Part shown: positions 25,521 to 32,928 of the stretch, piece by piece
Position numbering within the stretch: position 1 is the first letter of the stretch
How the letters are laid out: every line of letters starts with the position of its first letter
Assembly: GCF_001423245.1 (NCBI RefSeq)
Contig: NZ_LMOH01000027.1
Location: 124,001-188,000, forward strand
Direction of reading: 5' to 3'
Origin: Aureimonas sp. Leaf324
GTDB taxonomy: Bacteria > Pseudomonadota > Alphaproteobacteria > Rhizobiales > Rhizobiaceae
DNA: 64,000 nt
Made by a program: the position numbers and the translations under genes
Notes under the pieces: model-generated
The model's input: only the letters and a program-made list of their open reading frames with translations
What the model was told of the DNA's origin: nothing
Database searches by the model: none

Positions 25521-26969
25521 ATGCAGCGCTACGACATGATCGTGATCGGCAGCGGGCCGTCGGGCCGGCGCGCCGCCATCCAGGCGGCCAAGCTCGGGCG
25601 GCAGGTGCTGGTCGTCGAATCGCAAGGCCGCGTCGGCGGGGTGTCGGTCCACACCGGCACGATCCCGTCGAAGACCATGCGCGAGACGGTGCTCAACCTG
25701 TCGGGCTGGCGCGAGCGCGGCTTCTACGGGCGCGCCTACCGGGTCAAGCAGGACATCACCAGCGCCGACATCCAGGCGCGCATGGTCAAGACGCTGGAAC
25801 ACGAGGTCGACGTTCTCGACCATCAGTTCGCGCGCAACGGCGTGAAGATCCTGCACGGGCGCGCCGCCTTTCGCTCGCCGCACGAGATCGACGTCGCGCT
25901 GCCGTCGGGCGAGGTGCGCACGCTCCACGGCGACACGATCCTGATCGCGGTCGGCACGCGGCCCTTCCGCCCCGACTACGTGCCCTTCAACGGCACCAAC
26001 GTCTTCGATTCCGACGAGATCGTCGAGGTGCCGAAGCTGCCGCGCTCGCTCACCGTGATCGGTGCCGGCGTCATCGGCGTCGAGTACGCCACGATCTTCT
26101 CGGCATTGGAAGTGCAGGTGACGCTGATCGAGCCGCGCCCGACCTTCCTCGACTTCGTCGACAAGGAGTTGATGGAGGAGTTCGTCCACGACCTGCGGGA
26201 TCGCAACGTCGCGCTGCGGCTGGGCGCCGAGGTGACGAAGATCGATTTCGACGGCGCCGGGCGCCCGGTCTGCAGCTTGGCCACCGGGCGTGACGTCGCG
26301 GGCGATGTGCTTCTCTTTGCGGCCGGCCGCATGGGCGCGACCGACGGGCTGAACCTCTCCGCCGCGGGCCTCACCTGCGACCATCGCGGCCGCATCGCGG
26401 TGGACGGCAAGACGCTCCAGACCGCGGTGCCGCACATCTATGCCGCCGGCGACGTGATCGGCTTCCCGAGCCTTGCCTCCACCTCGATGGAGCAGGGGCG
26501 CATCGCGGCCTGCCATGCCTTCGGCGTCGCGACGCCCCCGGCGCCGGAGTTCTTTCCCTACGGCATCTATTCCGTACCGGAAATCTCGACCGTCGGCATG
26601 AGCGAGGAGGACGTGCGCAAGCGCGGCATTCCCTACGAATGCGGCATCGCGCGCTTCCGCGAAACCTCGCGCGGCCACATCATGGGCCTCCAGAGCGGCA
26701 TGATGAAGATGATCTTCTCCAAGAAGACGCGCCGGCTGCTCGGCGTCCACATCGTGGGCGAGGGAGCGACCGAGCTGATCCACATCGGGCAGGCCGTGCT
26801 CAATCTGAAGGGCACGATCGACTATTTCATGGAGAACACGTTCAATTACCCGACGCTGGCCGAGGCCTACAAGATCGCTTCGCTCGACGCCTGGAACCGC
26901 GCCTTCGCGCCGCTGCCGGGCGCCGTGCCCGTGGCGCCGCCGGAAGGGGCGGGCGAGGCGCTGGCCTGA
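25521..26969 (+). CDS. sthA: Soluble NAD(P)+ transhydrogenase
   Basis: 482-aa FAD flavoprotein that moves hydride between NADPH and NAD+. The N-terminal FAD site is IVIGSGPSGRRAA; a second dinucleotide motif (VIGAGVIGVEYA) binds the nicotinamide nucleotide, and the C-terminal dimer domain ends with FNYPTLAEAYKIA. At the disulfide position of related reductases it reads GGVSVHTGTIPSK: both redox Cys are replaced by Ser and Thr, which separates it from dihydrolipoamide dehydrogenase and fits SthA. Stands alone between the GATase and a lipoprotein gene. Confidence 0.9.
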   Translation: MQRYDMIVIGSGPSGRRAAIQAAKLGRQVLVVESQGRVGGVSVHTGTIPSKTMRETVLNLSGWRERGFYGRAYRVKQDITSADIQARMVKTLEHEVDVLDHQFARNGVKILHGRAAFRSPHEIDVALPSGEVRTLHGDTILIAVGTRPFRPDYVPFNGTNVFDSDEIVEVPKLPRSLTVIGAGVIGVEYATIFSALEVQVTLIEPRPTFLDFVDKELMEEFVHDLRDRNVALRLGAEVTKIDFDGAGRPVCSLATGRDVAGDVLLFAAGRMGATDGLNLSAAGLTCDHRGRIAVDGKTLQTAVPHIYAAGDVIGFPSLASTSMEQGRIAACHAFGVATPPAPEFFPYGIYSVPEISTVGMSEEDVRKRGIPYECGIARFRETSRGHIMGLQSGMMKMIFSKKTRRLLGVHIVGEGATELIHIGQAVLNLKGTIDYFMENTFNYPTLAEAYKIASLDAWNRAFAPLPGAVPVAPPEGAGEALA

Positions 26970-27054
26970 CCATGTGCGAGCGTCGGAAGCTGCGATGACG
27001 CGGCGTTAAGCCGGACGCCCCTATGCTTCGCCCCGGTTGATCGGGAGTTCGGGC

Positions 27055-27507
27055 ATGATCCGCGTCGCGGCCCTGTTGTGCATGTGTTCCGCGGTGCTGG
27101 CCGCCTGCTACAGCGGCGGGTCGCGCGCGGCGATCGTCCGCTCGTCGATGCCCGTCGCGGTCTGCCTCGACGGGCGCGACGCCGACACGCCGTCCTGGCG
27201 GCGCATCTGTCCGGGTCCGACGGCGACGCGTGTCTCGGTCTCGCGTAGCATCGGCGGCACGCATCTGCGCCGTTCGGCGGAACTCGCCCCTTGGGATCTG
27301 CGTCGTCCCGGTTCCAGCCGCGAAGCCGCGCGTCAGGCCTATCTCCAGCGCTTCGTCCTGCGGCGCGCCTCGTCCGAGCCGCTGCCGCCGGCGGATTCCG
27401 CGGGCGCCATCGACGCCTCGCTTCTCTTAGGTCCCGCCAGTGGCCCGGCGCCGCTCGCCCGGCCCTACGCGCCGCTCGGCCTCGCGCTGCGCGGCAGCCT
27501 CGACTGA
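27055..27507 (+). CDS. Putative lipoprotein of unknown function
   Basis: 150 aa with an N-terminal lipoprotein signal: a short basic start, hydrophobic core and the lipobox LAAC (Cys17 or so) followed by YSGGS. The remainder is rich in Arg, Ser and Pro, with two further Cys (AVCLDGRD and RRICPGP) that could pair. I recognise no domain. ATG 27055 is preferred over the in-frame TTG at 27037 because CGGGAG lies at the right distance. The gene converges on the MFS gene with 3 bp between the stops. Confidence 0.6.
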   Translation: MIRVAALLCMCSAVLAACYSGGSRAAIVRSSMPVAVCLDGRDADTPSWRRICPGPTATRVSVSRSIGGTHLRRSAELAPWDLRRPGSSREAARQAYLQRFVLRRASSEPLPPADSAGAIDASLLLGPASGPAPLARPYAPLGLALRGSLD

Positions 27508-27510
27508 GGG

Positions 27511-28779
27511 CTATTCGCGCGCGGCGAGACTTCGCGCCCGGCGCAGCTGCGGGAAGGCGAACGCCCAGATACCGGCGATCGCAACCGTGCAGGCACCGCC
27601 GATCACGGTGGCGGGGACCGCGCCGATACTCCAGGCCATGACGCCCGCGCGGAATTCTCCGAGTTCGTTCGACGCGCCGACGAAGATGCCGTTCACCGCA
27701 TTGACGCGCCCGCGCACGTCGTCCGGCGTCCAGAGCTGGAGCAGGATCTCGCGGATATAGACCGAGATCATGTCGGCCGCGCCCATCAGCATCAGCGCCG
27801 CGATCGACAGCCAGGGCGAGGTCGACAGGCCGAACAGGACCGTGAAGGCGCCGAACAGCGCGACGAAGGCGAACATCACGAGGCCGGCATGGTCCTTGAC
27901 CGGATGGGCGGCGAGCCAGATCGCCGTCAGGATCGCGCCGACGCCGGGCGCCGCGCGCAGGAGCCCCAGCCCGAACTCGTCGACCTGGAGGATGTCGTGC
28001 GCGAACACAGGCATCAGCGCAACCGCGCCGCCGAGGAGCACGGCGAAGAGGTCGAGCGACACCGCGCCCAGGACCACCTTCTCACGCCAGATGTAGCGGA
28101 AGCCCGCGAGGACGGTGGAGAGGGTCGCCGGCTCACGACTGGTCCGCTGGGCGGGGGCCGGCACCGAGAGGATTAGGAGGCCGGCGACGGCGAAGAGCGC
28201 GAGCGCGACCGCGTAGGACAGGTGTGAGGACAGCCCGTAGAGGAGGCCGCCGGCCACCGGCCCGACGATCGAGGCGATCTGCCAGGACGAGGAGTTCCAG
28301 GCGATGGCGTTGGCGAGTTCGTCCTTGGAGACGAGGTTGACGACGAGCGAGGAGGCGGCGGGGCCGAAGAAGGCACGCGCGATGCCGAAGAGAACGAGGA
28401 CCGCGAAGACCGGCGCGGGCGTGACGAGGCCTTGGTAGGTGAGGGCAAGGAGGACCGCGGCGCCCAGCGCCTGCACGCCGATCGCCAGCGCCATGATGTG
28501 GCGGCGCGAATAGCGGTCGGCGACCGTGCCGGTGACGAAGACGAGAAGCAGCGCGGGCAGGAACTGCGACAGGCCGATGAGGCCGAGATCGAGCGGATCG
28601 CGCGTCAGCTCATAGATCTGCCAGCCGACCGAGACGGCGACGACCTGCACGGAAAAGGCGGCCAGGAACCGGGCGAGCCAGTAGCGCAGGAAGCGGGTGT
28701 TGCGGAAGGCTGCGAAGCGATCCTCGGCCGGCGCCTCAACCGGCGGCTCGATGTCGGGGGTCCGCAGGTCGTCGGTCAT
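27511..28779 (-). CDS. MFS transporter (EntS/MFS_3 type)
   Basis: 422-aa major facilitator with about 12 hydrophobic segments. Features of the MFS_3/EntS group are visible: the N-terminal [21 protein letters not shown], the loop [15 protein letters not shown] (motif A-like), [14 protein letters not shown] and the second-half [18 protein letters not shown]. Such carriers export siderophores or drugs; the substrate cannot be read from the sequence. I start at ATG 28779 because GAGG lies 7 nt upstream; ATG 28821 is an alternative with a weaker site. The tRNA gene lies just upstream on the same strand. Confidence 0.85.
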   Translation of the reverse strand: MTDDLRTPDIEPPVEAPAEDRFAAFRNTRFLRYWLARFLAAFSVQVVAVSVGWQIYELTRDPLDLGLIGLSQFLPALLLVFVTGTVADRYSRRHIMALAIGVQALGAAVLLALTYQGLVTPAPVFAVLVLFGIARAFFGPAASSLVVNLVSKDELANAIAWNSSSWQIASIVGPVAGGLLYGLSSHLSYAVALALFAVAGLLILSVPAPAQRTSREPATLSTVLAGFRYIWREKVVLGAVSLDLFAVLLGGAVALMPVFAHDILQVDEFGLGLLRAAPGVGAILTAIWLAAHPVKDHAGLVMFAFVALFGAFTVLFGLSTSPWLSIAALMLMGAADMISVYIREILLQLWTPDDVRGRVNAVNGIFVGASNELGEFRAGVMAWSIGAVPATVIGGACTVAIAGIWAFAFPQLRRARSLAARE

Positions 28780-28840
28780 GGCTGCGCCTCGCGGAGCCGG
28801 TCGGGCCCGCTTGTCTGCCATGGGTCGCAAGGGGAAGGAA

Positions 28841-28916
<76 letters not shown>

Positions 28917-28932
28917 GTCCACCAGTGGGCGG

Positions 28933-28962
28933 CTTGTAGGATAGCGGCGCGGGGCCTGTCAA
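28933..28962 (-). promoter_or_regulatory. Sigma-70-type promoter for tRNA-Ala
   Basis: On the minus strand, consensus -35 TTGACA (28957-28962) and -10 TACAAG (28933-28938) with an 18-base spacer, 16 bases before the mature tRNA 5' end. The GC-rich stretch after the -10 resembles the stringent discriminator of stable-RNA promoters. Confidence 0.6.
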
Positions 28963-29104
28963 GCAGGATGTCGCCCCGCGTTCACGATCGCGCAAGCGGG
29001 CCCGTCGCGCTGGTATTCGTTAGGGAAATACCCATTTCGTCGTGCGAGCCTCGCGCCATGAAACCGCCGGCCCGAGAGCCGCAACCGAAAGGCCGCCGCC
29101 CGAC

Positions 29105-29407
29105 ATGCTCGCCGTCATCCAAGTCGTCCTTCTGATCCTCAACATCCTGTGGTGGATCATCATCGCGTCGGCGATCCTGTCCTGGCTCTTCGCCTTCAAC
29201 ATCGTCAATCCGCGCAACCAGTTCGTCTCCACGATCGGCGACTTCCTGTACCGGATGACCGAACCGCTCTACCGCCCGATCCGTCGCGTCCTGCCGAACT
29301 TCGGCGGGCTCGACCTGTCGCCGCTGGTGGTGCTCCTGATCATCTTCTTCCTGCAGCAGATCATCTACATCTACGTGGCCCCGGCGGTGTATCGCGCCGG
29401 CATCTGA
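29105..29407 (+). CDS. YggT family membrane protein
   Basis: 100-aa integral membrane protein with two long hydrophobic segments (about 2-32 and 70-95). Between them lies the YggT core [38 protein letters not shown] (quoted by its ends: FNIVNPR...LPNFGG), with the family DLSPLVVLL after it. YggT proteins are linked to cell division placement, osmotic stress and cytochrome maturation in different bacteria. Start ATG 29105 follows a weak purine-free leader; the longer in-frame start at 29042 adds no conserved residues. Confidence 0.9.
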   Translation: MLAVIQVVLLILNILWWIIIASAILSWLFAFNIVNPRNQFVSTIGDFLYRMTEPLYRPIRRVLPNFGGLDLSPLVVLLIIFFLQQIIYIYVAPAVYRAGI

Positions 29408-29410
29408 GCC

Positions 29411-30190
29411 TTACGGCTTCGCGAAGGTCGAGGCGGTCAGCGAGAGCGGGCCGACCTCGGTCGGAATACACACGCGCACCGGCGCATAGACGCCGGTGTC
29501 GCCGATCGGGGCGAACCAGAGCCGGATCACCTTGCCGCGCAGGAACCGCAGTCCGTTGGACGAGGTGCGGTAGCCGCCGACCGGGCGGACCGTCGTGGTG
29601 CAGACCACGGCCTCGCCATCGAACCCGTCGGTGCGCACCCGCTCCGTGCCGGCGGGGCTGAGAGGCAGGTCGATGCGGCTCCAGCCGTCATAGACGTTGA
29701 GCGTGCGCCGGCAGAGATCGCCCGGCTTTCCCGGCGCGATCATCAGGCCGCTCAAGGGGTCGACGACGCTCGTCAGCTGCGCCCGGCGCACCGGCACGAA
29801 ATCGGCCGGCGCAGGGTTGCGGGCCGGTGGCGCGACCTTCGCCGACACGACGCTTCCCGAGCGCAGCGACAGGTCGCTCGCCCACGACTTGCCGTCGCTC
29901 GTGTAGGCGAGCGCGTAGCGGTCGGCCAGAAGCCTGCGACCCGCGATTCGCCCCGACACCGAACTCGTGCCGCGCGTCGAGGACACGAGTTCGGCCAGGC
30001 CTGCCGAGGACAGCGTCCCCTCCACCTTGAAGCGCCGCGCATCGATCGTGGTGCGGAACTCGGCGCGACCGACCGGTAGCCCGATCAGAGAAATCGTGTA
30101 GACCGTGCGCAGGGGTGCGGCCTCAGCGCCCGCCGGCGCGGCGAGGGCGAGAAGCGCCGATGCGAAAAGGCCGGTCGCGGCGCGAAGCAT
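29411..30190 (-). CDS. DUF3108 exported protein
   Basis: 259-aa protein with a cleavable signal peptide (residues 1-24, AEA before APLRTVY). The mature protein has the DUF3108 layout: [29 protein letters not shown], a central [10 protein letters not shown] motif typical of this family, and the C-terminal [19 protein letters not shown]-like strand set. DUF3108 proteins are periplasmic beta-rich, possibly LolA-like lipid binders; the role is unknown. It converges on yggT with 3 bp between the stops and diverges from rpmB. Confidence 0.85.
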   Translation of the reverse strand: MLRAATGLFASALLALAAPAGAEAAPLRTVYTISLIGLPVGRAEFRTTIDARRFKVEGTLSSAGLAELVSSTRGTSSVSGRIAGRRLLADRYALAYTSDGKSWASDLSLRSGSVVSAKVAPPARNPAPADFVPVRRAQLTSVVDPLSGLMIAPGKPGDLCRRTLNVYDGWSRIDLPLSPAGTERVRTDGFDGEAVVCTTTVRPVGGYRTSSNGLRFLRGKVIRLWFAPIGDTGVYAPVRVCIPTEVGPLSLTASTFAKP

Positions 30191-30292
30191 GGGCGGTTCT
30201 CCGGCTGGGCTCGAGGTGCCTCTTTGTGGGCGCGCATGCGGGCCGGATCAAGCCCCGCGCGGGCCCCGTACGGGCCCTGGTGCTGCGGCGGC

Positions 30293-30321
30293 TTGACGGC
30301 GCGCGCGCACGCCACTATAGG
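30293..30321 (+). promoter_or_regulatory. Strong sigma-70-type promoter for rpmB
   Basis: TTGACG (30293-30298), exactly 17 bases, then TATAGG (30316-30321). Nearly consensus in both boxes, 100 bp before the rpmB start, in an otherwise GC-rich divergent region with DUF3108. Confidence 0.7.
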
Positions 30322-30423
30322 CACAGTCGATTTTCCGATCATGCCATGGGGTCGATGATCGCGCTGCCGTTCCGGCGGCGGCGCGCCCCGGAAGGCCGTA
30401 TCGAACGTTTGAAAGGTGATCCC

Positions 30424-30723
30424 ATGTCACGCGCTTGCGAACTGACCGGCAAGGCCGTCCAGACCGGCAACAACGTCAGCCACGCCAACAACAAGACCCG
30501 TCGCCGGTTCTTGCCGAACCTGTGCCAGGTGACGCTGATCTCCGACGCCCTCGGCCAGCGCTTCCGCCTGCGCGTCTCGGCCCATGCGCTGCGCTCGGTC
30601 GAGCACCGCGGTGGCCTCGACGCCTTCCTCGCCAAGGCTGCCGAGCATGACCTGTCGCAGAAGGCCCGTCTCCTGAAGCGCCAGATCGCCAAGAAGACCG
30701 CCACGACGGCCGAAGCCGCCTGA
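30424..30723 (+). CDS. rpmB: 50S ribosomal protein L28
   Basis: 99-aa ribosomal protein. It begins [27 protein letters not shown] (quoted ends: SRACELTGK...NKTRRR), the L28 signature, followed by [10 protein letters not shown] and the long helical C-terminal extension typical of alphaproteobacterial L28. The start ATG 30424 has a GGTGATCC-containing leader. A strong promoter is 100 bp upstream and a perfect intrinsic terminator 35 bp downstream, so it is probably a monocistronic, highly expressed gene. Confidence 0.97.
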   Translation: MSRACELTGKAVQTGNNVSHANNKTRRRFLPNLCQVTLISDALGQRFRLRVSAHALRSVEHRGGLDAFLAKAAEHDLSQKARLLKRQIAKKTATTAEAA

Positions 30724-30752
30724 GCCAGGGTTTGTCTCGTTTTTCGAGTCTG

Positions 30753-31136
30753 ATGGGGAGCGCTGTCACCGTGGCAGCGCTCTTTTTCTTGCCGGCATGC
30801 GCGTCGCTGCCGAGCGAGTTCGTACGTGCCGACCGACCGGGCGACCTCTGGGAAGCTGACTATGGCGATTGCCGCGGGAAGGTGGAGGAGGGCGTCTACG
30901 TCTCTCCTGTCCTCAATCCGTCGGGAAGCCTCGGCGGAGCTGCGGCTGCAGGCGCGGCTCGCGGCGTCGCGCGCTCGATCGAGAAGTATCAGCTGACCGC
31001 CCAATGCATGCGTGATCGGGGCTATATCGCGACCAGCGTGTCCTCCGAAGAGCGCAAGATCCTGCGAGGCCCCGCCGGGCCTGAACGCGACAAACTGGTC
31101 GCAGAGATCGCCGCGCGCCAGACACAGGCGCGCTGA
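30753..31136 (+). CDS. Putative lipoprotein, unknown function
   Basis: 127 aa from ATG 30753 (a TTG at 30732 would add 7 residues). The N-terminus is a lipoprotein signal: hydrophobic core VTVAALFFLPAC with the lipobox LPAC (Cys at about 16). The mature part has a conserved-looking YGDCRGKVEEGVYVSP segment, a Gly/Ala-rich stretch that may form a glycine-zipper helix (GSLGGAAAAGAARGVA), and QCMRDRGYIA, a motif common in small alphaproteobacterial lipoproteins. Oddly, codons 2-13 are the stem-loop and T run of the rpmB terminator. The local composition is slightly less GC-rich than the neighbours. Confidence 0.6.
   Translation: MGSAVTVAALFFLPACASLPSEFVRADRPGDLWEADYGDCRGKVEEGVYVSPVLNPSGSLGGAAAAGAARGVARSIEKYQLTAQCMRDRGYIATSVSSEERKILRGPAGPERDKLVAEIAARQTQAR
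30758..30790 (+). terminator. Intrinsic terminator of rpmB, inside the next ORF
   Basis: Stem GAGCGCTGTCA / TGGCAGCGCTC (11 pairs, one G-T) with loop CCG, followed directly by TTTTTCTT (30783-30790). It is a textbook terminator 35 bp after the rpmB stop but overlaps the first codons of the lipoprotein ORF. Confidence 0.82.
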
Positions 31137-31151
31137 CACCGACAACCCGAC

Positions 31152-31182
31152 GCTGGTGCCATACCCCAGCCTAAAAAAATGG
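31152..31182 (+). promoter_or_regulatory. Candidate preQ1-I riboswitch in front of the VUT transporter
   Basis: An H-type pseudoknot can be drawn: P1 GCTGG (31152-31156) with CCAGC (31166-31170); the P1 loop holds CCA (31159-31161), which pairs with TGG (31180-31182). P1 is followed by a 9-base A-rich segment CTAAAAAAA (31171-31179). This is the layout of preQ1-I aptamers: short P1, C-rich loop ending just before the P1 3' strand, an A-rich minor-groove tail, and a 3-bp P2 next to the start region. The gene behind it is a queuosine-precursor transporter, a known preQ1 riboswitch target family. Binding would cover the bases just before ATG 31183. Confidence 0.6.
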
Positions 31183-31884
31183 ATGCCCGCCGTGACCCTG
31201 TCCCGCCGCACCGTGCTGCCGGTGATCGCCATGACGATCATCGTCCTCGCCTCCAACATCGCCGTGCAGTTTCCCGTCCAGGGAACCCTCGGCCCCCTGT
31301 CGCTGGCCGACCTCCTGACCTGGGGTGCCTTCGTCTATCCCTTCGCCTTCATCGTCACCGACGTGAACAACCGCCTGTTCGGACCGGCGGTGGCGCGCCG
31401 CATCGTGTATCTGGGCTTTGCGGCGGCGGTCGTGAGCTCGATCGTGTTCCCGCCGATCCTCCACCGGCTGGGCCTGACGCCGTTCGAGACGGAGGCCGGG
31501 CGCCTGCTGCGCATCGCACTCGCCAGCGGCTTCGCATTCCTGTTCGCGCAGCTTCTCGACATCCTCGTCTTCAACCGGCTGCGCCGCCTCTCGTGGTGGA
31601 AGGCGCCGCTCGCGAGCGGCATCCTCGGCACGATCCTCGACACGCTCGTGTTCTTCTCGCTCGCCTTCGCGCCAATGTTCCTGCTTCTCGGGCCGAACGA
31701 GCCCTTCGCGCTGGAATCGGCGCCGCTGTTCGGACTGCTCGCCGTCGAGGCGCCGCGCTGGGTCTCCTGGGCCCTCGGCGACTTCAGCGTGAAGCTGATC
31801 ATCGCAGTGTTCGGCCTCGTGCCCTACCGGGTCGTGATCAACGCCTTTCTGCCCTATCGCGACGCGCGGGTGGCGGCGGTCTGA
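31183..31884 (+). CDS. Queuosine precursor transporter (VUT/YhhQ/QPTR family)
   Basis: 233-aa integral membrane protein with six hydrophobic segments, COG1738 family, importing queuine, preQ0 or preQ1 for tRNA queuosine synthesis. Family motifs are present: ASNIAVQFPV in the first helix, LTWGAFVYPFAFIVTDVNNRLFG (ends LTWGAF...NRLFG), QLLDILVFNRLR and SGILGTILDTLVFF. ATG 31183 follows directly on the candidate preQ1 pseudoknot. A GTG at 31192, with GGA 8 nt upstream, is a realistic alternative start and would put the ribosome site inside the pseudoknot's last strand. Confidence 0.88.
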   Translation: MPAVTLSRRTVLPVIAMTIIVLASNIAVQFPVQGTLGPLSLADLLTWGAFVYPFAFIVTDVNNRLFGPAVARRIVYLGFAAAVVSSIVFPPILHRLGLTPFETEAGRLLRIALASGFAFLFAQLLDILVFNRLRRLSWWKAPLASGILGTILDTLVFFSLAFAPMFLLLGPNEPFALESAPLFGLLAVEAPRWVSWALGDFSVKLIIAVFGLVPYRVVINAFLPYRDARVAAV

Positions 31885-31894
31885 GGGGCGCCGG

Positions 31895-32926
31895 TCACCG
31901 GCCCGGCGCCGCCTCGCGGTCGTCCGCGAGGCGGAACTCCAGATAGAGGTTGCGCTGGAAGAAGGAGCCGTTGTCATCGGAAACGAGCGACAAGTGGGTG
32001 CGGCCGTCCGTGCCCTCCCAGGCGTCCAGCCCTTCCATGTTGTCGATCTCCTCGCCGAGATCGGCCTCCATCAGCACCGGGCCGTCGACCAGCGCGCCGG
32101 GACGGATCGTGGTGCCGTCGATCCGGCGGATGCGCATGCCGACGCGCCCGAGCCCCTCGTAGCGCCGCTCCAGAAGCAGGAGATCGCCGTCCGGCAGGAA
32201 GGTGCCGTCGGTCACCGCCCAGGGCCGCTCGCGCTTCACCTTGAAGACGCCGCGCCCCATCACGGCGGCAAAGAGATTGCCGGCGTCGTCGACCGAGGTT
32301 TCCGCCACGACCACGACGGCGCCCTCGAGGGGCGAGTCCTCCGGCGCGGCGGCAATCGTCTCCAGTCCGCCGTTGCTGCGCAGTTCCCCTCGCGGGATCG
32401 GGAGGGGCAGGCGCCGGCCCTTCGCCTCGAAGGGCGCGGATGCGGGACGGAAGGCCTCGATCCGATGGTCGCGCTCGAAGCTGACCAGCGCCTCGCCGCC
32501 GGCGATCGCGAGCCCTTCGGCATCGGCCTGCCCCTTGTTCGGCATGGCGCGTCCGGCGGGGTTGAGGATCGGCGCGATGCGGGCGTCCGCGATGCCGACG
32601 GGCCTGCCCTCGGCGTCGCGCCGGATCACGCCGGAAAACCAGAAGCCGGTGTCGGTCACGGCGAGAAAGCCCGCGCCGCGCGGGCGCATGCGGATCGAGG
32701 ACACGCCCGACAGCCGCCCGTCCGACGAGGAATAGACGAAGCCGCCGACGTATTCGAGCGCCCCGAACCGCACCGTGTCGCGCCCGATGCCGAAGCGGGT
32801 GATCGGCTGGGCGCGGACCTCGGTCTCGGCCGACAGCGCGCGCGGGGCGGGGCTCAGCGTCGCGCCGGCCGTGAGGAGGGCGGCAAGGAGCGCCGCGCGC
32901 CCCGTCCGCTTCAGGCGCGGCGCCAC
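31895..32926 (-). CDS. Esterase-like activity of phytase family protein
   Basis: 343-aa exported protein of the Phytase-like family (PF13449), a beta-propeller-type fold. It begins with GTG 32926, two bases after the cobT stop, and has a signal peptide of about 32 residues with a basic start and an Ala/Leu core. Typical segments are FGALEYVGGFV, VTDTGFWFSG, DAEGLAIAGGEALVSFERDHRI, LLLERRYEGLGRVGMRIRRI and EEIDNMEGLDAW. The family name comes from a proposed phosphatase-esterase activity; no real substrate is known. Translational coupling to cobT seems accidental to function. Confidence 0.85.
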   Translation of the reverse strand: MAPRLKRTGRAALLAALLTAGATLSPAPRALSAETEVRAQPITRFGIGRDTVRFGALEYVGGFVYSSSDGRLSGVSSIRMRPRGAGFLAVTDTGFWFSGVIRRDAEGRPVGIADARIAPILNPAGRAMPNKGQADAEGLAIAGGEALVSFERDHRIEAFRPASAPFEAKGRRLPLPIPRGELRSNGGLETIAAAPEDSPLEGAVVVVAETSVDDAGNLFAAVMGRGVFKVKRERPWAVTDGTFLPDGDLLLLERRYEGLGRVGMRIRRIDGTTIRPGALVDGPVLMEADLGEEIDNMEGLDAWEGTDGRTHLSLVSDDNGSFFQRNLYLEFRLADDREAAPGR

Positions 32927-32928
32927 CG

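Noticed and set aside
31179-31181. ATG at 31179 as the start of the VUT transporter
   Set aside because: It is out of frame with the transporter; ATG 31183 or GTG 31192 are the in-frame options.
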